A stretch of 64,000 bases of DNA from Saccharospirillum alexandrii_A (GCF_043641555.1 NZ_JBHZRJ010000002.1:496001-560000); one strand, 5' to 3'. Positions 35,676-44,763 are shown, counted from the stretch's first letter. The notes: a model not told the origin generated them from the sequence alone. Made by a program: numbers and translations.

Positions 35676-36460
35676 GATGCGGCGTCCTCCGTCGTCACGC
35701 TTTCACCCAGGTAGGCCTGGCGCACACTGGCCATGGCCATTACCTCGGAGGGTTCCCCGTCGGCGATCAAACAGCCGTGGTTCAGTACCACGATGCGATC
35801 AGCCAGCGAGCGGATTACGTCCATTTTGTGCTCAACCAGCAGAATGGTTTTACCGCCTTCCCGGCGAATCGACTGAATCAGTTCCAGTACCACTGGTGCT
35901 TCATCAGCACTCATGCCGGCAGTGGGCTCATCGAACATCATCACGGCCGGGTCCAGTGCCAGCATGATGCCGACCTCCAGCCGGCGCTGGCCGCCATGCG
36001 ACAACTGCCCTGCCGGTATCTGTGCGCGGTCGGCCAGATCGATGCGCAGCAACAGTTGTTCAACATCGGCGTCCACCTGCGACAAGCGGCTGGCCGGTTG
36101 CCAGAACCGGAAACCATGACCATGACGCGCCTGTACCACCAGACGAAGGTTGTCGGCTACGCTCAGCCGGGGAAACAACTGGGTCAGCTGGAACGCCCGG
36201 CCAAGACCGGCCCGGGCACGCTTTGACGCCGACCAGCCACGCACCGACTGACCACCGAGCAGAACATCGCCGGCCGTCTGCGGCAATTGACCGGAAATAA
36301 GATTGAAGTAGGTTGTTTTGCCCGCACCGTTGGGGCCGACTATGGCCGTTACGGTGTCACGCGCAAACCGGCAACTGACGTCCTGAACCGCCTGGTGACC
36401 GCCAAATTGCACAGACAACCCGACAGTCTCCAGCACGGGAACCGAGTGATGAGACGACAT
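35672..36460 (-). CDS. ABC transporter ATP-binding protein (LivG-like)
   Basis: 262 aa from the ATG at 36460; the open frame to 36514 has no ribosome site. Walker A GPNGAGKTT near residue 42, signature LSHGGQRRLEVGIML (the first Gly of LSGG is His, as often in LivG-type proteins), Walker B VMMFDEPTAGM, H-loop ILLVEHKMD. Partner of the LivF-like ATPase. Lies 75 bp after the binding-protein gene. Confidence 0.92.
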   Translation of the reverse strand: MSSHHSVPVLETVGLSVQFGGHQAVQDVSCRFARDTVTAIVGPNGAGKTTYFNLISGQLPQTAGDVLLGGQSVRGWSASKRARAGLGRAFQLTQLFPRLSVADNLRLVVQARHGHGFRFWQPASRLSQVDADVEQLLLRIDLADRAQIPAGQLSHGGQRRLEVGIMLALDPAVMMFDEPTAGMSADEAPVVLELIQSIRREGGKTILLVEHKMDVIRSLADRIVVLNHGCLIADGEPSEVMAMASVRQAYLGESVTTEDAAS

Positions 36461-36535
36461 AAAACTGTAACCCTGATTGGACTTGACTAAAGACGCGGCG
36501 AGTTGAACCACCACCGCGTCATTCGGAAAGGAGGC

Positions 36536-37726
36536 TCAGTTGTTACGACCGAGCGGAATGTCCATTTCATCCATGGTGATTTCCCGAACGAGTTCGGGAA
36601 TGGCCCATTCAACATCATCTTCAACACGAATCCGGAAGTGATACATCGATTGCATGGCCTGGTGGTCCTCGGCGCGGAACATCATTTCGCCTTTGGGCGT
36701 ATCAAAACGCATGCCTTCCATGGTGCTGATCAGCGCTTCGGTATCGGTGGATTCCGCGCGACGAATCGCTTCAACAGCCGCGATACCTGCCGCCATGCCA
36801 CCGGCGGTAAAGAAATCCGGCGGCGTACCAAAACGTTCCAGATGCTGTTCTACCAGCCATTTGTTAATGTCGTTGTTCGGGTTTTCATAGTAGTAGTAGG
36901 TGGCCCCTTCCATACCGACAAAGGGTTTGTAGCCCACCAGAGCCGAGAGAATATTTCCGCCTGTTGCGAACTGAATGTCATGGCGTTCGGGGTTCATTGC
37001 CTGCAACTTACCCATGGGGTTGCCGCCACCAGCCCAGTAGAAAAACAGGATGCGGTCGCCGTCAGCGTCTTGCAGAGCATCGAAAATGCGCTGACCGGCT
37101 GCGGTGAAATCCGTGGTATCGGTCGGCACATATTCCTCATGCACGATCTCTGCCCCGGTTCCGGCAAGCGCATTGCGAAACGCGGCAATGCCATCTCGCC
37201 CAAACGCATAATCCTGTGCCAGGGTGGCTATTTTTACGCCCGGGCGGCCAATGGCCACGGCGTTGGCGACGGCGTCCTGCGAGGAATTGCGGCCGGTTCT
37301 GAAAATGTAGCGGTTGCCGTTCTCACCGGTGATCGAATCTGCAACGGCCGGTTCCACAATCAGTATTTTTTCGTATTCCTGCGCAACGGGCAGCATGGCC
37401 AGGGCCACACCGGACGATACCGGACCAATCGCCAGGTCCACATTGTCATCGGCATAGGCTTCTTCGAGCAACGAACGGCCATTGGCCGGATCCAGCTGGG
37501 TATCCTTTTCAATCACTTCGATGGACCGGCCATCAATTTCGAAGGTGCCATCGGTCGCATATTCCAGCCCCAGCATCAGGCCATCGTGGCTCTGCTTGGC
37601 GTAGGCTTCAAGCGGCCCGGTTTTACCATAGACGTGTGCAATTTTAATCGGTTCGGCCAGTGCAGTGGCGCCCAGTAGCATGGGTACTGCAGCGAGCGCC
37701 CAGCGGGCGAGTGTCAGTGATTTCAT
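36536..37726 (-). CDS. Periplasmic substrate-binding protein, Liv type (Peripla_BP_6)
   Basis: 396 aa with a cleavable signal peptide (about 25 residues, ending ATALA). Type I periplasmic binding fold: IGPVSSGVALAMLPVAQEYE near residue 140 and the LAQDYAFGRDGIAAF hinge segment are visible. Captures the substrate for the adjacent permeases. Strong CAGGAGA ribosome site, in keeping with high expression. Family members bind amino acids, short amides or aromatic and other carboxylates; two neighbouring CoA ligases favour an acid. Confidence 0.9.
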   Translation of the reverse strand: MKSLTLARWALAAVPMLLGATALAEPIKIAHVYGKTGPLEAYAKQSHDGLMLGLEYATDGTFEIDGRSIEVIEKDTQLDPANGRSLLEEAYADDNVDLAIGPVSSGVALAMLPVAQEYEKILIVEPAVADSITGENGNRYIFRTGRNSSQDAVANAVAIGRPGVKIATLAQDYAFGRDGIAAFRNALAGTGAEIVHEEYVPTDTTDFTAAGQRIFDALQDADGDRILFFYWAGGGNPMGKLQAMNPERHDIQFATGGNILSALVGYKPFVGMEGATYYYYENPNNDINKWLVEQHLERFGTPPDFFTAGGMAAGIAAVEAIRRAESTDTEALISTMEGMRFDTPKGEMMFRAEDHQAMQSMYHFRIRVEDDVEWAIPELVREITMDEMDIPLGRNN

Positions 37727-37789
37727 GGGTATCTCCTGTCGTTTTCTATGTTGTTATTGACGTTGTTACAAACGTTCTTATGTGTATCT

Positions 37790-39313
37790 TCAAGGCCATG
37801 ACGGACTAGTCATTGGCACCGGTGAACGTAACCAGGATCTAATTCGTGCACGGCGAACCTTGCCAGTGGGTGTCTGCGGCAAGGATTCAAGAAACACCCA
37901 GCGATGCGGCACTTTGTAGGGTGCCAGGCGCTGGCCGGCGTAATGTTGCAACTCCTTCTCTGTCGTCCGGTCGCCCGGCTTCAGCACAACAAAGGCGACC
38001 CCGGTCTCTCCCCAGGTCGGGTCGTATTCCCCGGCCACGGCAACCTCCTGCACGCCCCGGTGTTGCTGCAACGTTTGTTCGACATCAGCCGGATAGACAT
38101 TTTCGCCGCCGCATATATACATATCGGTCACGCGGTCAACCATGCGGTACTGGCCTGACTGCGAATCGTGCAGAGCCAGGTCGCCACTGCGGTACCAGCC
38201 ATTAGAGAACGCCGCCTGGTTGGCCAGCTCATTGCGCCAGTACCCCGGTGTTACCGCCGCTCCCCGCACCCAGACTTCGCCGGTCTGGCCATCAGCTACG
38301 GCATCGCCATGCGGACCGACCAGTCGAACCTCGGTTAAGGGCATCGGCTTTCCAACAGACCCCGGCGCTTCTCGCGCCTCAGCGTCCGTCTGAAAAAACA
38401 GGGTTGGGCCAGATTCTGTCATGCCGCAACCATTACGCACCGCCACGCCTTTTTCTGCCCAGGCACCCAGTATTTGCGGGTCAATCGGAGCCCCGCCACT
38501 GGCCAAAACCCGGGTACAGTTGCCCAGTGAGACCGATTCCACAAACCCCTGCGTCTCAGTCAGCCGACGAAGCTGGGTGGGCACCAGCAGCAATACCGAC
38601 AACCGCTGCTCAATCAGGTCAGCGATAAAGGCTTCTGGGTCAAACCGGCTGTAAATACGCACTGCCCCACCCTGCATCAGTTGCGGTAAGGCAAATAGGT
38701 TGATGCCCGCCGTGTGATACTGCGGCAAGACAGACGCGGTCACCTCCGTCGGCGTTAACATCAATGCTGCTTGCACATTGCCAGCGTTGGCCATTGCCAT
38801 AGCCGGGGTGTAGATAACCGCTTTGGGAATGCCCGTGGTGCCACTGGTAAACAACAAATACCAGGGGTCATCAGCCCCGGTCTCGCTCGCGGTGGGTACC
38901 GTTTCCAGTGGCGGCACGGGCATCGAGTCCAAATTAATTCGACTCGAATTAGCTTCACGCTGCAAGCTGATGGCAACCGATTCAAATTCTGTTTCAAACA
39001 ACACCAGCCGGGGCCCGATCAACTGGTTTTGCTGATGCAAGACGTCGATGGTTTCGCGCCAGTTTATCGGCACCAGCACCCAACCCTGGCGATGACAGGC
39101 CAGCAAAGCGACAAAGAAATCCATGCGATTGCGCGCCAGCCAGAGCACACGATCGCCACGCTGCACACCCTGTTGCGAAAGCCAGGCCGCCCAGTTCAAC
39201 ACCTGCTGATGCAACTGCTGAAAACTCCAGGCAATGCCCGTGTCAACACTGACCAGCGCTGGGCGCTGGCCAAACTGCCGGGACCACTGTTCCGTCGACA
39301 GCGACATGGTCAC
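37790..39313 (-). CDS. ANL-superfamily CoA ligase
   Basis: 507 aa from a GTG at 39313 that overlaps the regulator stop (GTGA); an ATG at 39307 is an alternative. Phosphate loop LLFTSGTTGIPKAV near residue 155, A5 NGCGMTESGP, A7 GWYRSGDLA, catalytic lysine in TPTGKVRRARI near 490. It resembles OSB-CoA/medium-chain acid ligases. Second gene of the regulator-ligase-transporter series, so it likely activates the imported acid. Confidence 0.86.
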   Translation of the reverse strand: MTMSLSTEQWSRQFGQRPALVSVDTGIAWSFQQLHQQVLNWAAWLSQQGVQRGDRVLWLARNRMDFFVALLACHRQGWVLVPINWRETIDVLHQQNQLIGPRLVLFETEFESVAISLQREANSSRINLDSMPVPPLETVPTASETGADDPWYLLFTSGTTGIPKAVIYTPAMAMANAGNVQAALMLTPTEVTASVLPQYHTAGINLFALPQLMQGGAVRIYSRFDPEAFIADLIEQRLSVLLLVPTQLRRLTETQGFVESVSLGNCTRVLASGGAPIDPQILGAWAEKGVAVRNGCGMTESGPTLFFQTDAEAREAPGSVGKPMPLTEVRLVGPHGDAVADGQTGEVWVRGAAVTPGYWRNELANQAAFSNGWYRSGDLALHDSQSGQYRMVDRVTDMYICGGENVYPADVEQTLQQHRGVQEVAVAGEYDPTWGETGVAFVVLKPGDRTTEKELQHYAGQRLAPYKVPHRWVFLESLPQTPTGKVRRARIRSWLRSPVPMTSPSWP

Positions 39314-39906
39314 GACGCCTTCATGCCGTTGATCATCAGATCCATAACGGCGTCGACAACCTCCTGGCGAGGCTTGTCACCGTTCCATAATACGTAACGC
39401 TGCCCAACAAAATGCATGATGCCCATAATCGACCAGGACCAGACTTCATAATCACCGTCACGAATCGAATGCTGGACCCCGGCCTGGCGCAAGGCAGCCA
39501 TGTAGCCCTCGGCAAAGGCGTCGTAGTAAGCTCGATGGGCCGCCGCATCAACAAACTGGCTTTCCTGAACGATACGGTACAGATTCGGGTGATCGGCGAT
39601 GTAATCCAGGAAGGCCCGAAAACCAATTCGTTCGGCTTCGAGCCGGTCTTTCGTGTCAATGACCTGTTCGGAAAGATACCGCCGCAACTGGCGACTGGTG
39701 TACAACACCAGCGACCGCAGCACATCCTCCTTGCTCTTGAAATACAGGTAGAAGGTGCCCTGCCCAATACCGGCCCGCTGGGTAATGCCCACAATGGAGC
39801 CATCGTGGTATCCCCGCTCACCGAACTCGGCTTCGGCCGCTCTGAGAATGCGCTCCTGAGTGCGGGCGCCGCGGGCCGTTTTGGGTGTTAAGCTGGGCTC
39901 TGTCAT
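39310..39906 (-). CDS. TetR-family transcriptional regulator
   Basis: 198 aa from the ATG at 39906. The frame extends to 39957, but a palindromic operator at 39916-39939 would then lie inside the gene, so the later start is preferred. N-terminal helix-turn-helix (TQERILRAAEAEFGERGYHD then IVGITQRAGIGQGTFYLYFK, about residues 15-65); ligand-binding C-terminal domain. Probably represses its own operon and is released by an acyl-CoA or free acid (inference). Confidence 0.88.
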   Translation of the reverse strand: MTEPSLTPKTARGARTQERILRAAEAEFGERGYHDGSIVGITQRAGIGQGTFYLYFKSKEDVLRSLVLYTSRQLRRYLSEQVIDTKDRLEAERIGFRAFLDYIADHPNLYRIVQESQFVDAAAHRAYYDAFAEGYMAALRQAGVQHSIRDGDYEVWSWSIMGIMHFVGQRYVLWNGDKPRQEVVDAVMDLMINGMKAS

Positions 39907-39915
39907 TATGCGATC

Positions 39916-39939
39916 AAACCTGAGAGGTGATTCAGGTTT
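39916..39939. promoter_or_regulatory. Candidate TetR operator
   Basis: Perfect inverted repeat AAACCTGA-N8-TCAGGTTT, 10 bp upstream of the regulator ATG. A further AAACCTCAGG lies at 39956-39965. Typical position for autoregulation of the TetR-ligase-transporter unit. Confidence 0.6.
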
Positions 39940-40048
39940 AATGTACGCGCTGACCAAACCTCAGGCAAGCCCCCGGCCTCCTACTTTTGGTGGAGGGTGG
40001 CGCTGGGGGATTTCTCACAGACACTGGGCTCACTCTATAACCTGCCCT

Positions 40049-40074
40049 TCAAGAATCGGCTAAACTGCCGATAA
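40049..40074 (+). promoter_or_regulatory. Sigma-28 (FliA) promoter of the chemoreceptor gene
   Basis: A perfect -10 box GCCGATAA at 40067-40074 and a partial -35 TCAAGAAT with 10-bp spacing (11 is usual). The start near 40082 leaves about 30 nt to the ATG. Chemoreceptors are typical sigma-28 targets. Confidence 0.65.
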
Positions 40075-40112
40075 TTAAGACATAATAAAATCTCGCCAAT
40101 GGAGCTTGATCT

Positions 40113-42134
40113 ATGAAAATCACGGTTGTCATGAAAACGGCACTGGGCTTTGGCCTGATGCTCCTGCTCATCATTGGCATATCCCTTACCGCGTTGACCA
40201 ACCAGGCATCAATCGCCAGTTTGTTCCGCATTACAACCGATGAAGTGGTGCCTCAGGTCGAGAACGCCTACGAACTTGTCATTAGCATCCAGAACGCCAA
40301 CAAGGCGGTGTCGCAGCATGCGGCTGTCGAGTCGGAAGAAGCGCTGGCCCGCTTTGAGGCCGATTTTGAAGCGGCACTGGTTGAAGTTGATCGCCTTTAC
40401 CAGCAATTGAGCGAACGACTGAGAGGTGCACCCGTGCTACAGGAACAGTTGTCGGCCGCCTACGGCATCGTCAATGAAGCGATGGCCCTGGCGGCGGAAC
40501 ATCTGAGTACCCGGCGCTCTGTCCTCGACAGCAGAGCGGCGTTCCTGTCGGAATTTCAAACCCAGAATTCGCGCTGGCTGACCTTTCCCAACGACATGAA
40601 AATCGTTGACCGGGTATTGGAGAACCTGGCAATGGAAACCGACTCGATTTCTCGCCAGGTCGGCGGTGATGCCACCTATGTGCTCGACCGCATTGCTTTG
40701 ATCCGTTCGGGTGTGGGTGGGATCACCGGGCTCTCAACCGCCGAGCAGGTCGATAACGTGCAGGCAAGCCTGCAACGGGAAATTGAACGCGCCGATACTC
40801 GTATGGAGCGACTGGAAAGCAACAATGAGATTCTGTTTCGCTACCTGTCGACTTACATGGACCTGCTAAGAACGGCGGTATCGGGCGAATCAGGCACCCT
40901 GCCCCTGTATAAAGCCTCACTCGCTGCCAGTGAGCTCAGCACCGAACAGCTGGGTCAGTTGGCCGACAGTATCAACCGCAGCGTTGACGCCCTGACCGCT
41001 TTATCGGTCGACTTGTCCAACCGGCGTGTGGCGTTGGCAAGCGAAGTAACGTCGGCCAACCATCAGGCCGCGCTGACCGTCTGGGCGGTATTGGGTGCAT
41101 CCATTCTGGTTGCACTGGTGGTCATGACATCGTTGATTCGCAGCATTCGGACGCCGCTTAAGCGCATTACTGAAGCGCTGCACGCGGTCGCCACCGGTGA
41201 TCTGACTCAGAAGCTGAAGATCACCTCTCAGGATGAGTTCGGGCAAATATCGGCCGGCATCAATGAGCTGGTGGAGCAAACCCAGGTGGTCATCCGCGAC
41301 ATAACCAGAGCATCCGGAGAGGTCGATTCTGTGACAAATCAGGTGACCGAAACCACTCGCTCCAGTTCGACCAAGCTCCTGCGCCAGAAAGATCAGTCGG
41401 CGTCCATCGCCACGGCCGTTACTGAAATGACGGCGGCAGCCAGTCACATTTCAGACAATGCCAACGACACGCTGGTGCAGGTGGAAGCGGTCAATGAGTC
41501 GGCCTCGGAAGGCCAGGCGAATATGAATGCCAGCCGCGAGGTGATCAGTAGCCTGCTGGAAGAGATTCACTCAACCAGCGATGTCGTTTCGGAACTGCAG
41601 CAGGAATCCAGCAACATCGGTAAAATTCTGGAGGTCATCCAGAACATCGCCGAACAAACCAATTTGCTGGCGCTGAATGCAGCCATTGAGGCAGCCCGTG
41701 CTGGTGAGCAGGGTCGGGGTTTTGCGGTTGTGGCTGACGAAGTGCGCAGCCTTGCCAGCAAAACCCAGCAGTCTACCGAAGAAATTTACCAGATGATCGA
41801 CCGGCTACAACAGCGGGCCAATCAGGCTGTAGACCGCATGGGCACCAATCGCGACAAGGCAGAATCGCTGGTTACCCAGGCCGACAATACCGACAAGTCC
41901 ATTCAAACTATTTTGGACAGTTTGGGCAGCATCACCGACATGAGCCGGATGATCGCGGAAGGCACATCCGAGCAACAAAAGGCGGCAGAGTCCGTTTCGG
42001 AAACCATTCAGGAAATTGCGGAATTATCCGACGCGATCTATTCCAACGCGCGCCGCAACGTATCCAACTTCGAACAACTGAACACGTTAGTCCAGCAACA
42101 GAAAACATCAGTAAGCCGCTTCAAATACGACTGA
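40113..42134 (+). CDS. Methyl-accepting chemotaxis protein
   Basis: 673 aa. TM1 about residues 10-28; periplasmic helical sensor about 30-315, long enough for a bimodular four-helix bundle; TM2 about 318-340 (VWAVLGASILVALVVMTSLI); HAMP about 341-395; cytoplasmic signalling hairpin with the hallmark EQTNLLALNAAIEAARAGEQ followed by RGFAVVADEVRSLA. The C-terminus ends FKYD, so no CheR-binding pentapeptide. Ligand unknown. It has its own sigma-28 promoter and no cotranscribed neighbours. Confidence 0.93.
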   Translation: MKITVVMKTALGFGLMLLLIIGISLTALTNQASIASLFRITTDEVVPQVENAYELVISIQNANKAVSQHAAVESEEALARFEADFEAALVEVDRLYQQLSERLRGAPVLQEQLSAAYGIVNEAMALAAEHLSTRRSVLDSRAAFLSEFQTQNSRWLTFPNDMKIVDRVLENLAMETDSISRQVGGDATYVLDRIALIRSGVGGITGLSTAEQVDNVQASLQREIERADTRMERLESNNEILFRYLSTYMDLLRTAVSGESGTLPLYKASLAASELSTEQLGQLADSINRSVDALTALSVDLSNRRVALASEVTSANHQAALTVWAVLGASILVALVVMTSLIRSIRTPLKRITEALHAVATGDLTQKLKITSQDEFGQISAGINELVEQTQVVIRDITRASGEVDSVTNQVTETTRSSSTKLLRQKDQSASIATAVTEMTAAASHISDNANDTLVQVEAVNESASEGQANMNASREVISSLLEEIHSTSDVVSELQQESSNIGKILEVIQNIAEQTNLLALNAAIEAARAGEQGRGFAVVADEVRSLASKTQQSTEEIYQMIDRLQQRANQAVDRMGTNRDKAESLVTQADNTDKSIQTILDSLGSITDMSRMIAEGTSEQQKAAESVSETIQEIAELSDAIYSNARRNVSNFEQLNTLVQQQKTSVSRFKYD

Positions 42135-42163
42135 GGTTGGGTTGTAACCAGTGGCGGGAATTC

Positions 42164-42290
42164 GTGCTTGCCACCGGGTAGGCTTGTCCGGGGTCGGGCG
42201 AGATGCCGCCCACTCAATCCATCCATGGGGCCGAGGCCGCAACATCCATGTTGCGGACTTCCCCGGAGAGGTAGACCCGGCAGCCAGCAC
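42164..42290 (-). repeat. 127-bp dispersed palindromic element, copy 2
   Basis: Read on the minus strand this aligns end to end with the copy at 30021-30147, same length, about 80% identity by eye in the central part. The terminal inverted repeats have decayed (about 15 of 20 positions) but their CCGGGT and CCGGGG blocks remain. The internal hairpin CCGCAACA-TGGA-TGTTGCGG shows compensating changes relative to copy 1. It lies between the convergent chemoreceptor and fpr genes. Confidence 0.85.
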
Positions 42291-42329
42291 TCAGCATGTG
42301 GTTGTTCCAGACATACTGACAGCAATAAA

Positions 42330-43106
42330 TTACTTCTCTACAAAAGCCCGCTCAATTACATACTCGCCAATGTGTCCTGCACGGGTTTCGTTGAAGCCCA
42401 TCTCGTCCAGAATGGCAGTGGTGTCTTTCAGCATGGCCGGGCTGCCGCAGAGCATGAAGCGGTCATCTTCCTTGTTCGGTGCTGGCAGGCCCAGATCTGA
42501 AAACAACTTTCCGCTTTTCATCAGGTCTGTAAGACGACCCTGGTTGCGGAAGGGTTCGCGGGTGACCGTTGGGTAATAGAGCAGTTTTTCCTGAATGACT
42601 TCACCGAAGTATTCGTGCTCGTGCAGCTCCTGTTCGATCATGTCGCGATAGGCCAGCTCTGACACATGGCGCACACCATGAGTGAGAATGACCCGATCGA
42701 ACTGTTCGTAGATTTCCGGGTCTTTGATGATGCTTAAGAACGGCGCCAGGCCGGTCCCGGTCGACAGCAACCAGAGGTTTTTCCCGGGCAGCAGGTGGTC
42801 GGTTACGAGTGTACCGGTCGGCTTGCGGCCTACGTAGATCTGGTCGCCGGGTTTAATGTTCTGCAACTGGGAGGTCAGCGGGCCGTCGGGTACCTTGATG
42901 CTGAAGAACTCGAGTTCTTCTTCATAGTTGGCGCTGGCAATGGAATAGGCACGCAGCAGCGGACGGCCGGTGTCCTGTTCCAGGCCGATCATGGTGAAGT
43001 AACCGTTCTTGAAGCGAAAACCCGGATCACGGCTGGTCTTGAAGCTGAACAAGGTGTCGTTCCAGTGCTGAACGCTGGTGACCGTCTCTATATTCAAATT
43101 AGACAT
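42330..43106 (-). CDS. fpr: Ferredoxin/flavodoxin-NADP reductase
   Basis: 258 aa, normal for the bacterial subclass. FAD-binding RAYSIASANYEEELEFFSIK near residue 51 and GPLTSQLQNIKPGD; NADP-binding LLSTGTGLAPFLSIIKDPEI near 112; the C-terminal ending with an aromatic-poor AFVEK tail. Transfers electrons between NADPH and ferredoxin or flavodoxin in oxidative-stress defence. Divergent from a LysR regulator, as fpr-finR in pseudomonads. Confidence 0.93.
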   Translation of the reverse strand: MSNLNIETVTSVQHWNDTLFSFKTSRDPGFRFKNGYFTMIGLEQDTGRPLLRAYSIASANYEEELEFFSIKVPDGPLTSQLQNIKPGDQIYVGRKPTGTLVTDHLLPGKNLWLLSTGTGLAPFLSIIKDPEIYEQFDRVILTHGVRHVSELAYRDMIEQELHEHEYFGEVIQEKLLYYPTVTREPFRNQGRLTDLMKSGKLFSDLGLPAPNKEDDRFMLCGSPAMLKDTTAILDEMGFNETRAGHIGEYVIERAFVEK

Positions 43107-43211
43107 ATAAACCTCTAAAAAAAGAATAATAAGTTATATAACACTACTATACCGAGACCAGCCTTATCGGCAAAATGCCTATTATCAATAAGCGTTATCG
43201 GTTTTTTCACT
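43107..43211. promoter_or_regulatory. fpr / LysR divergent control region
   Basis: 105 bp, clearly AT-richer than the surroundings. Two direct TTATCGG repeats (43164-43170 and 43195-43201) lie 31 bp apart, about three helical turns, with TTAT-CA-ATAA between them (43182-43191). This is a plausible site for the LysR protein, by analogy with FinR at fpr. Confidence 0.5.
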
Positions 43212-44117
43212 ATGAAATTTACGTTGCGTCAATTACAGGTCTTTCTGGCCACGGCCCATTACGAAAACATCAGCCGTGCGGCCACCAGTTTGAACATGTC
43301 ACAATCGGCGGCCTCGGGTTCTCTCAAAGAACTGGAGTCACTGTATTCAGTCCGGCTGTTTGAACGGGCGGGTAAACGCCTGAAGCTGAATGAGCTCGGC
43401 AGACAGCTCTGGCCAAGAGCGGAAGCCTTGCTTGCCCAGGCGCTGGAGATGGACCAGGCACTGGCCCATCATCAGGATCTGGGCTTACTCAAGGTCGGGG
43501 CAACACTGACCATCGGCAACTACCTCGCCGTCGGGTTAATGGCGCAGTTCAAGGCTCGCCAGTCCTCCGCGCGGGTACAGCTGAAAGTCGCCAATACCCA
43601 GACCATTGTCGACCAGGTACTGAACTTTGAACTTGATCTGGGCATGATCGAGGGCGAAATCAACCACCCCGATCTGGATATCCAGCGCTGGCGCAGCGAT
43701 ACATTGATCGCGTTTTGCGCGCCGGATCATCCTCTCGCCCGCGTTCAAACCCTGAACGACCAGCACCTGCTGGAGGCAAACTGGATTGTTCGCGAGTCCG
43801 GTTCAGGTACCCGACAAACGTTTGAGCGTGGCATGCACGGCATTTGGTCTGATCTGACCATAGAGCTGGAGTTGGAACACACCGAAGCGATTAAACGCGC
43901 CGTTGAAGCCGGGCTGGGAATCAGTTGTTTATCGCTGGTTTCACTGCGGGATGCTTTTAAGAGAGGCACGCTTGTGCCCCTCGATATTCCTCACCGCGAT
44001 TTTCACCGTGACTTCTACTTTGTGCTGCACCGCCAGAAATACCGGAGCCCGGGAATTCAACGCTGGTTGGCCCTCTGTTTGCCCGACTCAACAAGGACAA
44101 ATCAGGATTTCGGGTAG
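43212..44117 (+). CDS. finR: LysR-family regulator (FinR-like)
   Basis: 301 aa. N-terminal winged helix (LRQLQVFLATAHYENISRAA then LNMSQSAASGSLKELE, residues 4-65), C-terminal periplasmic-binding-like effector domain about 90-295 (VRESGSGTRQTFERG near 195). Divergent from fpr with shared control region; in pseudomonads FinR in this position activates fpr under superoxide stress. The name rests on synteny. Ribosome site is weak. Confidence 0.8.
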   Translation: MKFTLRQLQVFLATAHYENISRAATSLNMSQSAASGSLKELESLYSVRLFERAGKRLKLNELGRQLWPRAEALLAQALEMDQALAHHQDLGLLKVGATLTIGNYLAVGLMAQFKARQSSARVQLKVANTQTIVDQVLNFELDLGMIEGEINHPDLDIQRWRSDTLIAFCAPDHPLARVQTLNDQHLLEANWIVRESGSGTRQTFERGMHGIWSDLTIELELEHTEAIKRAVEAGLGISCLSLVSLRDAFKRGTLVPLDIPHRDFHRDFYFVLHRQKYRSPGIQRWLALCLPDSTRTNQDFG

Positions 44118-44201
44118 ACAATTGACAGTTTTTTGACAAAACTAGCGAGGTTGGACACTCTGTTTCAGTCCGGCAATCACTCATTTTAAAAAGGAAACCT
44201 C

Positions 44202-44747
44202 ATGCGTTGGACTCGCCCTTTTACCTGGTTCGCCCTACTCCTGCTCACCGGTTGTGCTCACAACTTTCCAGTCCCGGAAGACACGGAGGGCGGCTATTTG
44301 GCGTTTCCGATGGAGGTTATCGATGAAACCAAGTCGCCATTTTACTACGCTTATTCCTTTAAAGTGTTTGATCGGGAAACCAATGAGGAAGTCGATAGTT
44401 TCGTAATGAACCCTGCTAATGGCGTCCATGTACGTAGCTTTGGCCCCTTACCAGCGGGCGAATATTACCTGGGTGAAAAAACCACTTATGCCAAACAATC
44501 AGCTAATGTAAGGCATCAGTACAAGCCCAACCCGAGAAGGGTTCATTTCCCGTTTACCATCCATGAAGACACTATTTCCGTCCTAAACCAGCAATTATGG
44601 GTCTATAAAAGGTTCCAGGCAGACGGTCGTGGAAATTCTACGAGTAATCAGGTGTTGGGGTTGACTCAGGCCACCCGGGATCGTGCTCTGGCTCAGTTGG
44701 CAGAGCAAGATGAATCAGGAAGCTGGATAATCGAAATCGGTGAATGA
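44202..44747 (+). CDS. Lipoprotein of unknown function
   Basis: 181 aa. Lipoprotein signal: basic start, hydrophobic FTWFALLLL, lipobox LTGC (Cys18). The mature part has beta-rich, aromatic sequence (SPFYYAYSFKVFDRETNEEV, AGEYYLGEKTTYAKQ). No recognised domain. Good AAAGGAAA ribosome site; TTGACA-like hexamers lie upstream. GC content and codon choice look lower than in neighbours, which hints at transfer or weak selection. Ends before a terminator shared with the thiolase operon. Confidence 0.8.
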   Translation: MRWTRPFTWFALLLLTGCAHNFPVPEDTEGGYLAFPMEVIDETKSPFYYAYSFKVFDRETNEEVDSFVMNPANGVHVRSFGPLPAGEYYLGEKTTYAKQSANVRHQYKPNPRRVHFPFTIHEDTISVLNQQLWVYKRFQADGRGNSTSNQVLGLTQATRDRALAQLAEQDESGSWIIEIGE

Positions 44748-44763
44748 TAACGACCGTTGACCA

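Noticed and set aside
36503..37678. 391-codon plus-strand frame opposite the Liv-type binding protein
   Set aside because: The minus-strand protein has a signal peptide and family motifs; the plus frame has none.
42038..42325. 95-codon minus-strand frame with sequence like that at 30085
   Set aside because: Same repeat element read through; overlaps the chemoreceptor gene end.
43163..43170. Sigma-28 promoter for fpr
   Set aside because: GCCGATAA is present on the minus strand but no -35 element lies at 10-12 bp, and fpr is not a motility gene.
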